Source: Anaeromyxobacter sp.
GTDB taxonomy: Bacteria; Myxococcota; Myxococcia; Myxococcales; Anaeromyxobacteraceae
Assembly (NCBI GenBank): GCA_025360965.1
Contig: JANYBC010000070.1
Coordinates: 1 to 34,142 of the forward strand
DNA length: 34,142 bases
Reading direction: 5' to 3'
The position numbers and the translations under genes are program-made. Numbering within the stretch: position 1 is the stretch's first letter; every line of letters starts with the position of its first letter. The notes beneath the pieces were generated by a model, which worked only from the letters and a program-made list of their open reading frames with translations, had not been told where the DNA came from and did not search any database. This document shows positions 8,550 to 16,153 of this stretch, piece after piece.

Positions 8550-10631
8550 CTACTTCTCCTCCTCGACCCCCTTCACCTTCCCCTCGGCGCGGCGCCGCTC
8601 GATGATCTTCTGGGCCAGCGGCGGCGGGACCGGGTCGTAGTGGGCCGGAGCCATCGTGAAGTAGCCGAGACCCTGGGTGAGCGAGCGGAGGTCGGCGTCG
8701 TAGGTCATGGCCTCGGCGTGCGGGCAGGTGGCGCGGATGGTGACGCCGCGGGCGGCCGGCTCCAGCCCCTGCACCCGGGCGCGGCGGGAGTTGAGGTCTC
8801 CCATGACCGGGCCGACGTACTCCTCTGGAACCCGCACCTCGAGCTGCATGACCGGCTCGAGCAGGATGGGCCGGGCCTCGGCCATGGCCTTCTTGAAGGC
8901 CATCGAACCGGCCACCTGGAAGGCCATGTCGGAGCTGTCGACGTCGTGGTAGCTGCCGAAGACCAGCTTGGCCTTGAAGTCGACCACCTGGTAGCCGGCC
9001 AGCGGTCCATTGCCGAGCGACCCGCGGATCCCCTTCTCCACCGAGGGGATGAACTGGCGCGGCACCGAGCCGCCCACGATGGCGTCCTCGAACTCGAAGC
9101 CGGCCCCGCGCGGCAGCGGCGAGAGCTCGACGTGGGCGTCGCCGAAGGCGCCGTGGCCTCCGGTCTGCCGCCTGAACTTTCCCTGGGCCTTGGCGGTGGC
9201 GGTGATGGTCTCCAGGTAGGCCGGTGACGGCGGCGAGAGCGTGATCTCGATGCCGTGCTTGCGCTTGACCCGCTCCACCGTGACCTCGATGTGGGCCTGC
9301 CCCATCCCCTGCAGCAACATCTCGCCGGTCTCCGGCGAGCGGACCAACTCCAGCGAGGGGTCCTCCTCGATGAGCTTGTGGAGCGCGGCCGCCGCCTTGT
9401 CGTCGCCGCCCTTGGCGTGGACCGCGTAGGCCACCGGTCGGGTGTGCTGCCTGAAGGCCGGTAGCAGGATGGGCGCCTCCCGATCACAGAGGGTGTCGCC
9501 GGTGTGGGCGTCCTTCAGCTTCACGAGCACCACGAACTCGCCGGGGCCGGCCTCGGCCACCTCGGCGGTCTGGGCACCGTCGGTGCGGAAGAAGTGGGAG
9601 ACCCGCTCCTCGGTGCGGGTCCGCGGGTTCATCAGCGAGGTCTCGGGCCGCAGGGTGCCGGAGACGACGCGCAGGTAGTCGACCCGACCGGTGAAGTGGT
9701 CGATGGTGGTCTTGAAGACCTGGGCGCAGAACGGGGCGTTGGCGTCGCCGGCCCAGAGCACCTCCTTGCCCGCCAGGTCGACGCCGGCCACCACCCGCTC
9801 GGCGGGCGACGGGAAGAGCAGCACCGCCAGCTCCAGCAGCTGCCGGACGCCGAGCCCGGTCTTGGCCGCCGTTAGGGCCACCGGCAGGAACCGCCCGGCC
9901 CGGGCCCCGGCCGCCAGCCCGCGCCGCAGCTCGGCCTCGGTGAGCGTCCCGGCGTCGAGGTAGTGGCCCAGCAGCTCGTCGTCGGCCTCGGCCGCGGCCT
10001 CCAGCATGCCGGTGCGCAGCGCCGTCGCCTCGGCCTGGAGCCCGGCCGGCACCTCGGCCTCGCGGAAGGCCCCGAAGACCTTGGGATCCGGGAGGTGGGC
10101 CTTCATGCTGATGAGGTCGACCAGCCCCTTGCAGCCGGGCCCCTCCCCGATGGGGAACTGGAGCGGCACCGGCTTCACCTTGAGCGAGGTCTCGATGTCG
10201 GCCAGGGCCTTCTGGAAGTTGGCCTGCTCATGGTCGACGCGGGTGATGATCCCGAGCGCGGGGAGGCCCGAGTCGGCCAGCACGTCGTAGGTCCGCTCGG
10301 AGCGGTTGTGGCACCCGTCGGCCGCCGAGATGGCCATCACGGCGCCGTCGGTGACCTGCAGCGCCCACTCGACCTCGGTGAGGAAGGCGGCGAAGCCAGG
10401 GCAGTCGAGGACATGGAAGCTGCGCCCTCCCTCGTCGAAGGACTCGGGGTGGAGGCTGAGCGTGAAGTTGCGCTTCTTCTCCTCGGGCTCGGCGTCGAGC
10501 CTGGCCGAGGAGCCGTCGGGGCTGGCGTGGCGGGGATCGGCGAGCCGGAGCAGCGCCTCCACCAGGGCGGTCTTGCCTGCGCCATCGGCGCCCACCATCG
10601 AGAAGGTGCGAATCACCCGGGGCGTGGCCAT
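8550..10631 (-). CDS. Elongation factor G-like translational GTPase (EF-G2 type)
   Basis: The 693-aa protein has the five-domain layout and length of EF-G, but its GTPase motifs are atypical. The G1 P-loop is GADGAGKT (residues 14-21) instead of the canonical AHIDAGKT, the switch-I region reads EEKKRNFTL, and G3 is DCPGF (76-80). G4 is TRVD (130-133) instead of NKxD, which may alter guanine recognition. Such EF-G-like paralogues are known in high-GC actinobacteria and myxobacteria and are not the main translocase. I chose the ATG at 10631 because AGGAGG lies 10 bases upstream, inside the alternative GTG-initiated extension (start 10652). The gene sits within a lipid A cluster, with no obvious functional link to it. 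Confidence 0.85.
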   Translation of the reverse strand: MATPRVIRTFSMVGADGAGKTALVEALLRLADPRHASPDGSSARLDAEPEEKKRNFTLSLHPESFDEGGRSFHVLDCPGFAAFLTEVEWALQVTDGAVMAISAADGCHNRSERTYDVLADSGLPALGIITRVDHEQANFQKALADIETSLKVKPVPLQFPIGEGPGCKGLVDLISMKAHLPDPKVFGAFREAEVPAGLQAEATALRTGMLEAAAEADDELLGHYLDAGTLTEAELRRGLAAGARAGRFLPVALTAAKTGLGVRQLLELAVLLFPSPAERVVAGVDLAGKEVLWAGDANAPFCAQVFKTTIDHFTGRVDYLRVVSGTLRPETSLMNPRTRTEERVSHFFRTDGAQTAEVAEAGPGEFVVLVKLKDAHTGDTLCDREAPILLPAFRQHTRPVAYAVHAKGGDDKAAAALHKLIEEDPSLELVRSPETGEMLLQGMGQAHIEVTVERVKRKHGIEITLSPPSPAYLETITATAKAQGKFRRQTGGHGAFGDAHVELSPLPRGAGFEFEDAIVGGSVPRQFIPSVEKGIRGSLGNGPLAGYQVVDFKAKLVFGSYHDVDSSDMAFQVAGSMAFKKAMAEARPILLEPVMQLEVRVPEEYVGPVMGDLNSRRARVQGLEPAARGVTIRATCPHAEAMTYDADLRSLTQGLGYFTMAPAHYDPVPPPLAQKIIERRRAEGKVKGVEEEK

Positions 10632-10641
10632 GGTCTCGCTG

Positions 10642-10647
10642 CCTCCT
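10642..10647 (-). promoter_or_regulatory. Shine-Dalgarno AGGAGG deciding the EF-G-like start
   Basis: On the minus strand AGGAGG lies 10 bases before the ATG at 10631. It is inside the coding part of the seven-codon-longer GTG-initiated version, which makes that longer start unlikely. Confidence 0.6.
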
Positions 10648-10689
10648 GCCACCGCGCTGCGCGGGGCGCTCTGGAACCTTCGCTCGAGT

Positions 10690-12381
10690 CTACTTGAGCT
10701 CCCCGAAGTCGTCCTGCCAGAACTCGAGCTCCCGGCGCGCCCCTGAAGGGCCCCGCTGCAACTCCCGCTTGCGCAGCTCGACGCGCTTGATCTTGCCCGA
10801 CACCGTCTTGGGCAGGTCGGAGAACTCCAGCCGGCGCACTCGCTTGTAGGGCGCCAGCCGCAGCCGCAGGAAGCGGAAGATCTCGAGCGCCAGGGCGCGG
10901 GTCGGCGCCAGCCCCGGCTTGAGGATGATGAAGGCCTTGGGGACCAGCCCCTTGACGTCGTCGGGGCTGGGGACGATGGCCGCCTCGGCCACCGCCTCGT
11001 GCTCGATGAGGGCGCTCTCCAGCTCGAAGGGCGAGATGCGGTAGTCGGAGCTCTTGAAGACGTCGTCGGCCCGGCCCACGTAGGTGATGTACCCCTCGGC
11101 GTCGCGGGTGGCGACGTCGCCGGTGTGGAAGTAGCCGTGACGCGTGACGAAGTCGTTGAGGTTGTCGTCGCCGTCGTAGCCGGCCATGATCCCGGTCGGG
11201 CGCGGCGAGAGCGAGATGCAGATCTCCCCCTCCTCGGGCGCCGAGTGGCCCTCCTCGTCGAGCAGCGCCACCTGGTAGCCGGGCAGCGGGCGCCCCATCG
11301 AACCGGGCTTGAGCAGCTGCCCCGGCGAGTTGCCGACCTGGGCGGTGGTCTCGGTCTGGCCGTAGCCGTCGCGGATGGTCACCCCCCAGGCCGCCCTCAC
11401 CTTCTCGATCACCTCGGGGTTGAGCGGCTCGCCGGCGCTGAGGACCTCGCGGAGCTTCACCGGGTACTTCGTCAGGTCCTCGAGGATCAGCATCCGCCAG
11501 ACGGTGGGAGGGGCGCAGAGGGTCGTCACCCGGTGGGTGGACAGCACCTCCATCAGCTTGCCGCCGTTGAAGCGGGCGTAGTTGTAGAGGAAGACGGTGG
11601 CGCCGGCGTTGAACGGGGCGAAGAAGTTGGACCAGGCATGCTTGGCCCAGCCCGGCGAGGAGACGTTCATGTGGACGTCGCCCTCCATGAGGCCGAGCCA
11701 GTACATGGTCGAGAGGTGGCCGACCGGGTAGCTGAGCTGGGTGTGGATCACCAGCTTCGGCTTCCGGGTGGTGCCGCTCGTGAAGTAGAGCAGGATGGGC
11801 TCGGCCGGGAGCGAGTCGCCGTGGGGAATGAAGGCGGGCCACTCGCCGTAGGCCTGCTCGAAGCTGGACCAGCCCGGCGCCGGCCCCCCGACCACGTGGC
11901 GCTGCCAGGTCCCCGCCAGCCCGCTGAACTTCTCGCTGCCGGCCTTGTCGGTGATGACGTGGCCGACCCGGCCCCGCTCGATCCGGTCGGCCAGGTCCTC
12001 GGGCGTCAGCAGCGACGAGGCCGGGATCACCGCCACCCCCATCTTCATGGTGGCAAGCATCACCTCCCAGATCTGGATGCAGTTGGGGAGCATCATCAGC
12101 ACCCGGTCGCCCCGCTTCACGCCGTGGTGGCGCAGGTACATGGCGACGCGGTTGGAGCGGTCGGCCAGCTGCGCGTAGCTGACCTTCACCTCGCTCCCGT
12201 CCTCCTCGACGAGGTGGACCGCGGTGCGCTCGTTCCCCTCGGCGATGACGTCGAACCAGTCGAGCGCCCAGTTGAACCGGTCCAGCACCGGCCAGGTGAA
12301 GTCCCGGTAGGCGGTGGCGTAGTCGGTGCGGTGCTGGATCAGGAAGTCGCGGGCGCGGCGGAAGATCTCGGTGGAGGACAT
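10690..12381 (-). CDS. AMP-forming acyl-CoA synthetase (ACSM/acetyl-CoA synthetase-like)
   Basis: The 563-aa adenylate-forming enzyme activates a carboxylic acid to an acyl-AMP and then an acyl-CoA. The P-loop is FTSGTTRKPK (about 200-209), where the usual Gly after TT is Arg. The A5-type motif DGYGQTET follows near residue 340. The C-terminal hinge region includes a TGD motif, and SGKIKRVELRKRE holds the catalytic Lys (about 530). Layout and the GMAVIPASS-like N-terminal block resemble medium-chain or aromatic acyl-CoA ligases, but the substrate cannot be assigned. The ATG at 12381 follows GAGGAG about 7 bases upstream. It lies between marC and the EF-G-like gene, all co-directional. Confidence 0.85.
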   Translation of the reverse strand: MSSTEIFRRARDFLIQHRTDYATAYRDFTWPVLDRFNWALDWFDVIAEGNERTAVHLVEEDGSEVKVSYAQLADRSNRVAMYLRHHGVKRGDRVLMMLPNCIQIWEVMLATMKMGVAVIPASSLLTPEDLADRIERGRVGHVITDKAGSEKFSGLAGTWQRHVVGGPAPGWSSFEQAYGEWPAFIPHGDSLPAEPILLYFTSGTTRKPKLVIHTQLSYPVGHLSTMYWLGLMEGDVHMNVSSPGWAKHAWSNFFAPFNAGATVFLYNYARFNGGKLMEVLSTHRVTTLCAPPTVWRMLILEDLTKYPVKLREVLSAGEPLNPEVIEKVRAAWGVTIRDGYGQTETTAQVGNSPGQLLKPGSMGRPLPGYQVALLDEEGHSAPEEGEICISLSPRPTGIMAGYDGDDNLNDFVTRHGYFHTGDVATRDAEGYITYVGRADDVFKSSDYRISPFELESALIEHEAVAEAAIVPSPDDVKGLVPKAFIILKPGLAPTRALALEIFRFLRLRLAPYKRVRRLEFSDLPKTVSGKIKRVELRKRELQRGPSGARRELEFWQDDFGELK

Positions 12382-12406
12382 GTCGGTCTCCTCGGTGGCG
12401 GTGCGC

Positions 12407-13075
12407 TCAGCTCTGCGGGAAGAACCCTCGCGGCCCGGCCAGCCCGGGCAGCCCCTCGCCCAGGCCGTCCATCATGAACTGGATGGCGATGGCGACCAGC
12501 AGCAGGCCGGCGGCCCGCTCCAGGATGGCGAGGGTGGTCTTGCCGAGCATCCGCTCGGTCCGGGCGGCCCCGGCCAGGATGAGCCAGGCCGCCGCGCAGG
12601 TGAGTGTGATGGCCAGCAGCACCGCCGCGGCGTGCCACCAGGGGCCGGTCCGGGCCCTGGCCATGAGCACGATGGCGGTGGCGATCGAGCCGGGGCCCGC
12701 CAGGAGCGGCATGGCCAGGGGCACGATGGCGATGTCGTCCTTGCCGGCCCCCTCCTCCACCTCGCCCTCGGTGATGCGCGTCTTCGAGGGCTGGGTGCGG
12801 AGCATGTCGAGCGCCAGCAGCAGCAGCACCACGCCGCCAGCCACCTTGAAGGCCGGCAGGCCGATGCCGAGGAGCTTGAAGATCCAGGCGCCGCCCAGGG
12901 CGAAGGCCGAGAGGATCAGCGCCGCGGTCACCGAGGCGCGCAGCGCCGTCTCGCGCCGCTTCTCGACCGAGTCGCTCCTGGTCATGGCGAGGAACATCGG
13001 CACCGCCGAGAGCGGGTCGACCACGAAGAAGATGGCCGAGAAGGAGACCAGGAAGGTGGCGAGGACCTCGTTCAC
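12407..13075 (-). CDS. MarC family integral membrane protein
   Basis: The 222-aa hydrophobic protein has about six predicted membrane helices. It carries the family N-terminal pattern FFVVDPLSAVPMFLAMT and a central AMPLLAGPGSIATAIVL, both typical of MarC/UPF0056. The molecular function of this family is not established, and the old link to multiple antibiotic resistance is not supported for MarC itself. The start is GTG at 13075. Longer in-frame readings extend into the preceding glycosyltransferase gene and have no membrane-protein character. No strong Shine-Dalgarno precedes the GTG. The gene lies 35 bases after the DPM1-like gene and 25 bases before the acyl-CoA synthetase gene. Confidence 0.85.
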   Translation of the reverse strand: MNEVLATFLVSFSAIFFVVDPLSAVPMFLAMTRSDSVEKRRETALRASVTAALILSAFALGGAWIFKLLGIGLPAFKVAGGVVLLLLALDMLRTQPSKTRITEGEVEEGAGKDDIAIVPLAMPLLAGPGSIATAIVLMARARTGPWWHAAAVLLAITLTCAAAWLILAGAARTERMLGKTTLAILERAAGLLLVAIAIQFMMDGLGEGLPGLAGPRGFFPQS

Positions 13076-13110
13076 GGAGCCGAAGATACCCGGGAACGCG
13101 GCCGGCGTCG

Positions 13111-13824
13111 CTACCAGCCGCTCAGGCGGATCGACCAGACCTTGCGGATGGCCTCGAGGACGATGCGGCGGGACATCTTGGAGTGGCCAACGCGCCGGTC
13201 GGCGAAGACGATGGGGATCTCGAGGACCCGGAAGCCGCGCCGCGCCGCCCGGTAGGTCAGCTCGATCTGGAAGGCGTAGCCGGTGCACTCGACGCTGGGA
13301 AGATCGATTGCCTCCAGCACCTCGCGCCGGAAGCACTTGAAGCCGCCGGTCAGGTCGCGCACCGTGAGGCCGAGGATGGTGCGTGCGTAGAGGCTGCCTC
13401 CTCTCGAGATGAGCTTGCGCAGCCGCCCCCAGTTGACGGTGCCGCCGCCCGCGACGTATCGGGAGCCGAGCACCAGGTCGGCCTGCCCGGCGGCCGCCAG
13501 CATGCCGGGCAGGTACCCGGGGTCATGTGAGAAGTCGCAGTCCATCTCCAGGATCAGGCCGTAGTCGCGGGCCAGCGCCCAAGCGAAGCCGGCCAGGTAG
13601 GCCCGCCCCAGCCCCTCCTTGCCGGCCCGGTGGAGCACCTGGACCCGCGGGTCGCGGGCCGCGATCTGGTCGGCCAGCTGGCCGGTGCCGTCGGGAGAGT
13701 TGTCGTCGATGATGAGGATGTCGAGTCCGGGGACCGCCGCCAGGATGGCCTCGACCATGGGCCCGAGGTTCTCCCGCTCGTCGTAGGTTGGAAGGCAGAG
13801 CAGCGCTCGGCGCCCGGTCGTCAT
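13111..13824 (-). CDS. Polyprenol monophosphate glycosyltransferase, DPM1-like (GT2)
   Basis: The 237-aa GT-A glycosyltransferase has LCLPTYDERENLGPMVEAIL at its N-terminus, IIDDNSPDGTG, and an EMDCDFSHDP metal/nucleotide-binding block. DLTGGFKCFRREVL and GYAFQIE follow, the standard order for dolichol- or polyprenol-phosphate mannose synthases. It has no C-terminal membrane helices, so it is the soluble type and probably makes a polyprenyl-phosphate sugar from a GDP- or UDP-sugar at the inner membrane. The ATG at 13824 overlaps the lpxB stop (ATGA), so it is likely translationally coupled and may serve lipid A or glycan modification. Donor sugar is not predictable. Confidence 0.88.
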   Translation of the reverse strand: MTTGRRALLCLPTYDERENLGPMVEAILAAVPGLDILIIDDNSPDGTGQLADQIAARDPRVQVLHRAGKEGLGRAYLAGFAWALARDYGLILEMDCDFSHDPGYLPGMLAAAGQADLVLGSRYVAGGGTVNWGRLRKLISRGGSLYARTILGLTVRDLTGGFKCFRREVLEAIDLPSVECTGYAFQIELTYRAARRGFRVLEIPIVFADRRVGHSKMSRRIVLEAIRKVWSIRLSGW

Positions 13825-14957
13825 GTCGCGATCACCTCCACCAGCTGCTGCGCCACCCGCTCCGGCGCCCCGGGCTCGCCCAGCCTGGCGCGCACCTCGA
13901 GCAGCCCGGCCAGCTGCTCGGTCCGGGCCGGCCCGTCGGCCATCACCCGCTCCAGCTCTGCGGCCAGCCGCGGCCCGGTGGCGGCGCCCTGGATCAGCTC
14001 GCGCACCACCTCGCGTCCCACCAGCAGGTTGACGAGCGAGTAGTGGGCCACCTTCACGAGCAGCTTGCCGATGACGTAGGTGAGCCCGGAGACCTTGTAG
14101 GTCACCACCATGGGCCGGTGCATCAGCCCGGCCTCCAGGGCCGAGGTGCCGCTCTTCACGAGGGCCCCGTCGCTGGCGCCGACCACCTCCTCGGTCCGGC
14201 CGTCCACCAGCCGGACCTCGAGCCCCGGGTGGGCGGCCAGGTGGTGCGCCAGCAGGGCGCGGTCGAGGGTGGGGGCCACCGGCAGCACGAACAGGGCGTC
14301 GGGGTGCTTGGCGCGGAGCCGCTCGGCCGCGTCGAGCATGGGGGGCAGCAGCCGGCCGATCTCCCCGGGCCGGCTCCCCGGGACCAGCCCGATGATGGTC
14401 CGATCGAGCGGCAGCCCGAGCGCCTGCCGGTAGGTCGGCGGCGGCGCCGGGAGCGGCCGCTCGGCGAACGGGTGTCCGACGAAGCGGGCGTTCACTCCCG
14501 AGCCGCGGTAGGCCTCGGGCTCGAAGGGGAGGATGCAGAGCATCCGGTCGACCACCTTGGCGATCGTGAAGGCGCGCCCGGGGCGCCAGGCCCAGATGGT
14601 CGGCGAGATGTAGTAGACCACCTTGATGCCGAGCTTCTTGAGCCTGGCCGCCAGGCGCAGGTTGAAGTCGGGGAGGTCGACCAGCAGGGCCACCACCGGG
14701 CGCCGGGTCTCGGCGGCCCTCGCCACCCCGTTGAGGATGGCGAGGATGCGCGGCAGGCGCGGCAGCACCTCGACCAGCCCCATGACGCTGATCTCCTCGG
14801 CCGGGTAGAGCGCCTCCAGGCCGGCGGCGCGCAGGGCCGGACCGCCGACACCGAAGGCCTTGACCCCCGGCAGGAGTGCCTGCAGCGCGAGCAGCGCGCG
14901 CGCCGCGTGGAGGTCCGCGCTGGCCTCGCCGGCCACGATGAGGATCTCCGCGCTCAC
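13821..14957 (-). CDS. lpxB: Lipid-A-disaccharide synthase (LpxB)
   Basis: The 378-aa GT19 enzyme condenses UDP-2,3-diacylglucosamine with lipid X to form the lipid A disaccharide. It begins SAEILIVAGEASADLHAARAL, with the conserved GExSxD acceptor block. It continues with FVGHPFAE near residue 165 and LVPGSRPGEIGRLLP near 235. KSGTSALEAGLMHRPMVV is the donor-binding glycosyltransferase-B motif in the C-terminal half. The start codon is GTG at 14957. It is the first gene of the long minus-strand cluster and diverges from the copper/redox module, with 128 bases between starts. Confidence 0.94.
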   Translation of the reverse strand: MSAEILIVAGEASADLHAARALLALQALLPGVKAFGVGGPALRAAGLEALYPAEEISVMGLVEVLPRLPRILAILNGVARAAETRRPVVALLVDLPDFNLRLAARLKKLGIKVVYYISPTIWAWRPGRAFTIAKVVDRMLCILPFEPEAYRGSGVNARFVGHPFAERPLPAPPPTYRQALGLPLDRTIIGLVPGSRPGEIGRLLPPMLDAAERLRAKHPDALFVLPVAPTLDRALLAHHLAAHPGLEVRLVDGRTEEVVGASDGALVKSGTSALEAGLMHRPMVVTYKVSGLTYVIGKLLVKVAHYSLVNLLVGREVVRELIQGAATGPRLAAELERVMADGPARTEQLAGLLEVRARLGEPGAPERVAQQLVEVIAT

Positions 14958-15085
14958 GAGCGGCTTTGTAGCACGGCGCCTGGCCGCCTGCCGCGCCGCG
15001 TCGCGTCGGCGGCTCCTGCGCCGAGACGCTGAACCCTCCTGGCCGCGGGGCGCTCCAAGAGGTGACCACCCGCCACGGAGTGCCC

Positions 15086-15498
15086 ATGTCCCGGACCCGG
15101 ACCCTGATCGCCCTCGTCACCTCGCTCGGCCTCGGCACCGCCGCCTGCTCACGGAGCGAGCCCGCCCCGCCACCGCCCCGCCGGTCCAGGCCGCCCCGGC
15201 GCCCGCCGGCGCGACGCCGACCACCTCGCTGCCGAAGCTGGTCTTCTTCATGAACCCGAACGGCCGCCCCTGCCAGCTGCAGGACCAGGTCCTCGAACAG
15301 CTCGCTCCATCGCTCCAGGGGCGCGCCGAGATCGTCCGCTTCCGCACCACCACCCCCGACGACCTCGCCGTGTTCGAGCGGTTTGGCATCCGCTCGCTTC
15401 CCCAGCTGGTGGTGACCGACGCCGCCGGGCGCGAGCTGCGCCGGGCCACCCCCGGCATCCTCGACGCCGCGCAGGTCCAGCAGCTCCTCTCCCGCTGA
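15086..15498 (+). CDS. Thioredoxin-like lipoprotein (apparent single-base frameshift)
   Basis: An N-terminal lipoprotein signal, MSRTRTLIALVTSLGLGTAAC, starts at ATG 15086 with GGAG 5 bases upstream. The mature domain (LPKLVFFMNPNGRPCQLQDQ and onward, ending at 15498) is in a different frame. The two halves join naturally if one base, probably a G, is missing in the CCCGCCCCGCCACC stretch near 15161-15174, giving a Pro/Ala linker. The C-terminal ~100 residues look like a thioredoxin fold with a single redox Cys (GRPCQ) and a cis-Pro region SLPQLVV. It precedes ccdA by 7 bases, so it may receive electrons from CcdA in the periplasm. The shift may be a sequencing error or a real lesion. Confidence 0.65.
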
Positions 15499-15505
15499 GG
15501 CGACC

Positions 15506-16153
15506 GTGGAGCTGAGCCTCTCATCGACGGCGCTCGCCTTCGGCGCCGGCCTCGCCAGCGTCCTGAGCCCGTGCGTCCTGCCGGTGGTCCCGCTCATCAT
15601 CACCGGGACCGACGACGAGCACCGCTGGCGACCTGCGCTGGTGGTCATCGGCCTGTCGGCCAGCTTCATCGCCATGGGGATCCTCATGGCCCTCTTCGGA
15701 GCCACGGTGGGGCCGCTCATGCCCGGGCTGGAGAAGGTCTTCGCCGCCTTGGTGATCGCCTTCGGCCTGCTGCTGCTGCTCGACGTCAACCTCTTCAAGC
15801 GGCTCACCTGGCTGCAGCGGGTCCAGGTGGCGGGCGGGAGCCGCTGGTCGGCGCTGCTGCTGGGCGCCAGCCTCGGGCTGGTCTGGATCCCCTGCGTCGG
15901 CCCGCTGCTATCGGCGGTGCTGGCCACCGTGGCCACCGACGGGGGGCTCGGCGCCGGCTTCCTGCTGCTGCTGGTCTACTCGGCCGGCTTCGCCGTCCCC
16001 ATGCTGGCGGTCGGCTACGGCTCGCAGGCGCTGCGGCGCCGCATCCGCGCCATCAACTCCCGGCCGCTGCTGGTGCGCTGGGGCTCGGGGCTGCTGCTGA
16101 TCGGCTTCGGCCTGGTGATCCTCCGCAAGGGGATGCTCTTCGCGGGGTTATGA
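15506..16153 (+). CDS. ccdA: CcdA/DsbD-like thiol:disulfide transmembrane electron transporter
   Basis: The 215-aa protein has about six membrane helices and the two redox cysteines of the CcdA family, in SPCVLP (Cys23) and WIPCVGP (Cys130). It moves reducing equivalents from cytoplasmic thioredoxin to periplasmic thioredoxin-like partners that keep apocytochrome c or copper sites reduced. The start is GTG at 15506 with GAGG a few bases upstream. The stop overlaps the ATPase start as ATGA. It is placed between a thioredoxin-like lipoprotein and a copper ATPase, and not far from multiheme cytochrome genes. That context suggests cytochrome c or copper-oxidase maturation. Confidence 0.88.
   Translation: MELSLSSTALAFGAGLASVLSPCVLPVVPLIITGTDDEHRWRPALVVIGLSASFIAMGILMALFGATVGPLMPGLEKVFAALVIAFGLLLLLDVNLFKRLTWLQRVQVAGGSRWSALLLGASLGLVWIPCVGPLLSAVLATVATDGGLGAGFLLLLVYSAGFAVPMLAVGYGSQALRRRIRAINSRPLLVRWGSGLLLIGFGLVILRKGMLFAGL

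Noticed and set aside
6710-8605. A 631-residue plus-strand ORF opposite msbA, and similar long plus-strand ORFs at 3196-4569 and 10999-12477
   Set aside because: Their compositions (Arg/Gly/Ala/His/Gln-rich, no motifs) mirror the antisense of well-identified genes. They are shadows of high-GC coding DNA.
14958-15085. A divergent promoter pair between lpxB and the thioredoxin-like gene
   Set aside because: Promoters are expected here, but I could not find convincing -35/-10 pairs on either strand, so none is annotated.
13111-15936. A 941-residue minus-strand reading covering the DPM1-like gene and beyond
   Set aside because: Only the last 237 residues are protein-like. The rest is antisense to or out of frame with lpxB and ccdA and exists because GC-rich DNA has few stop codons.
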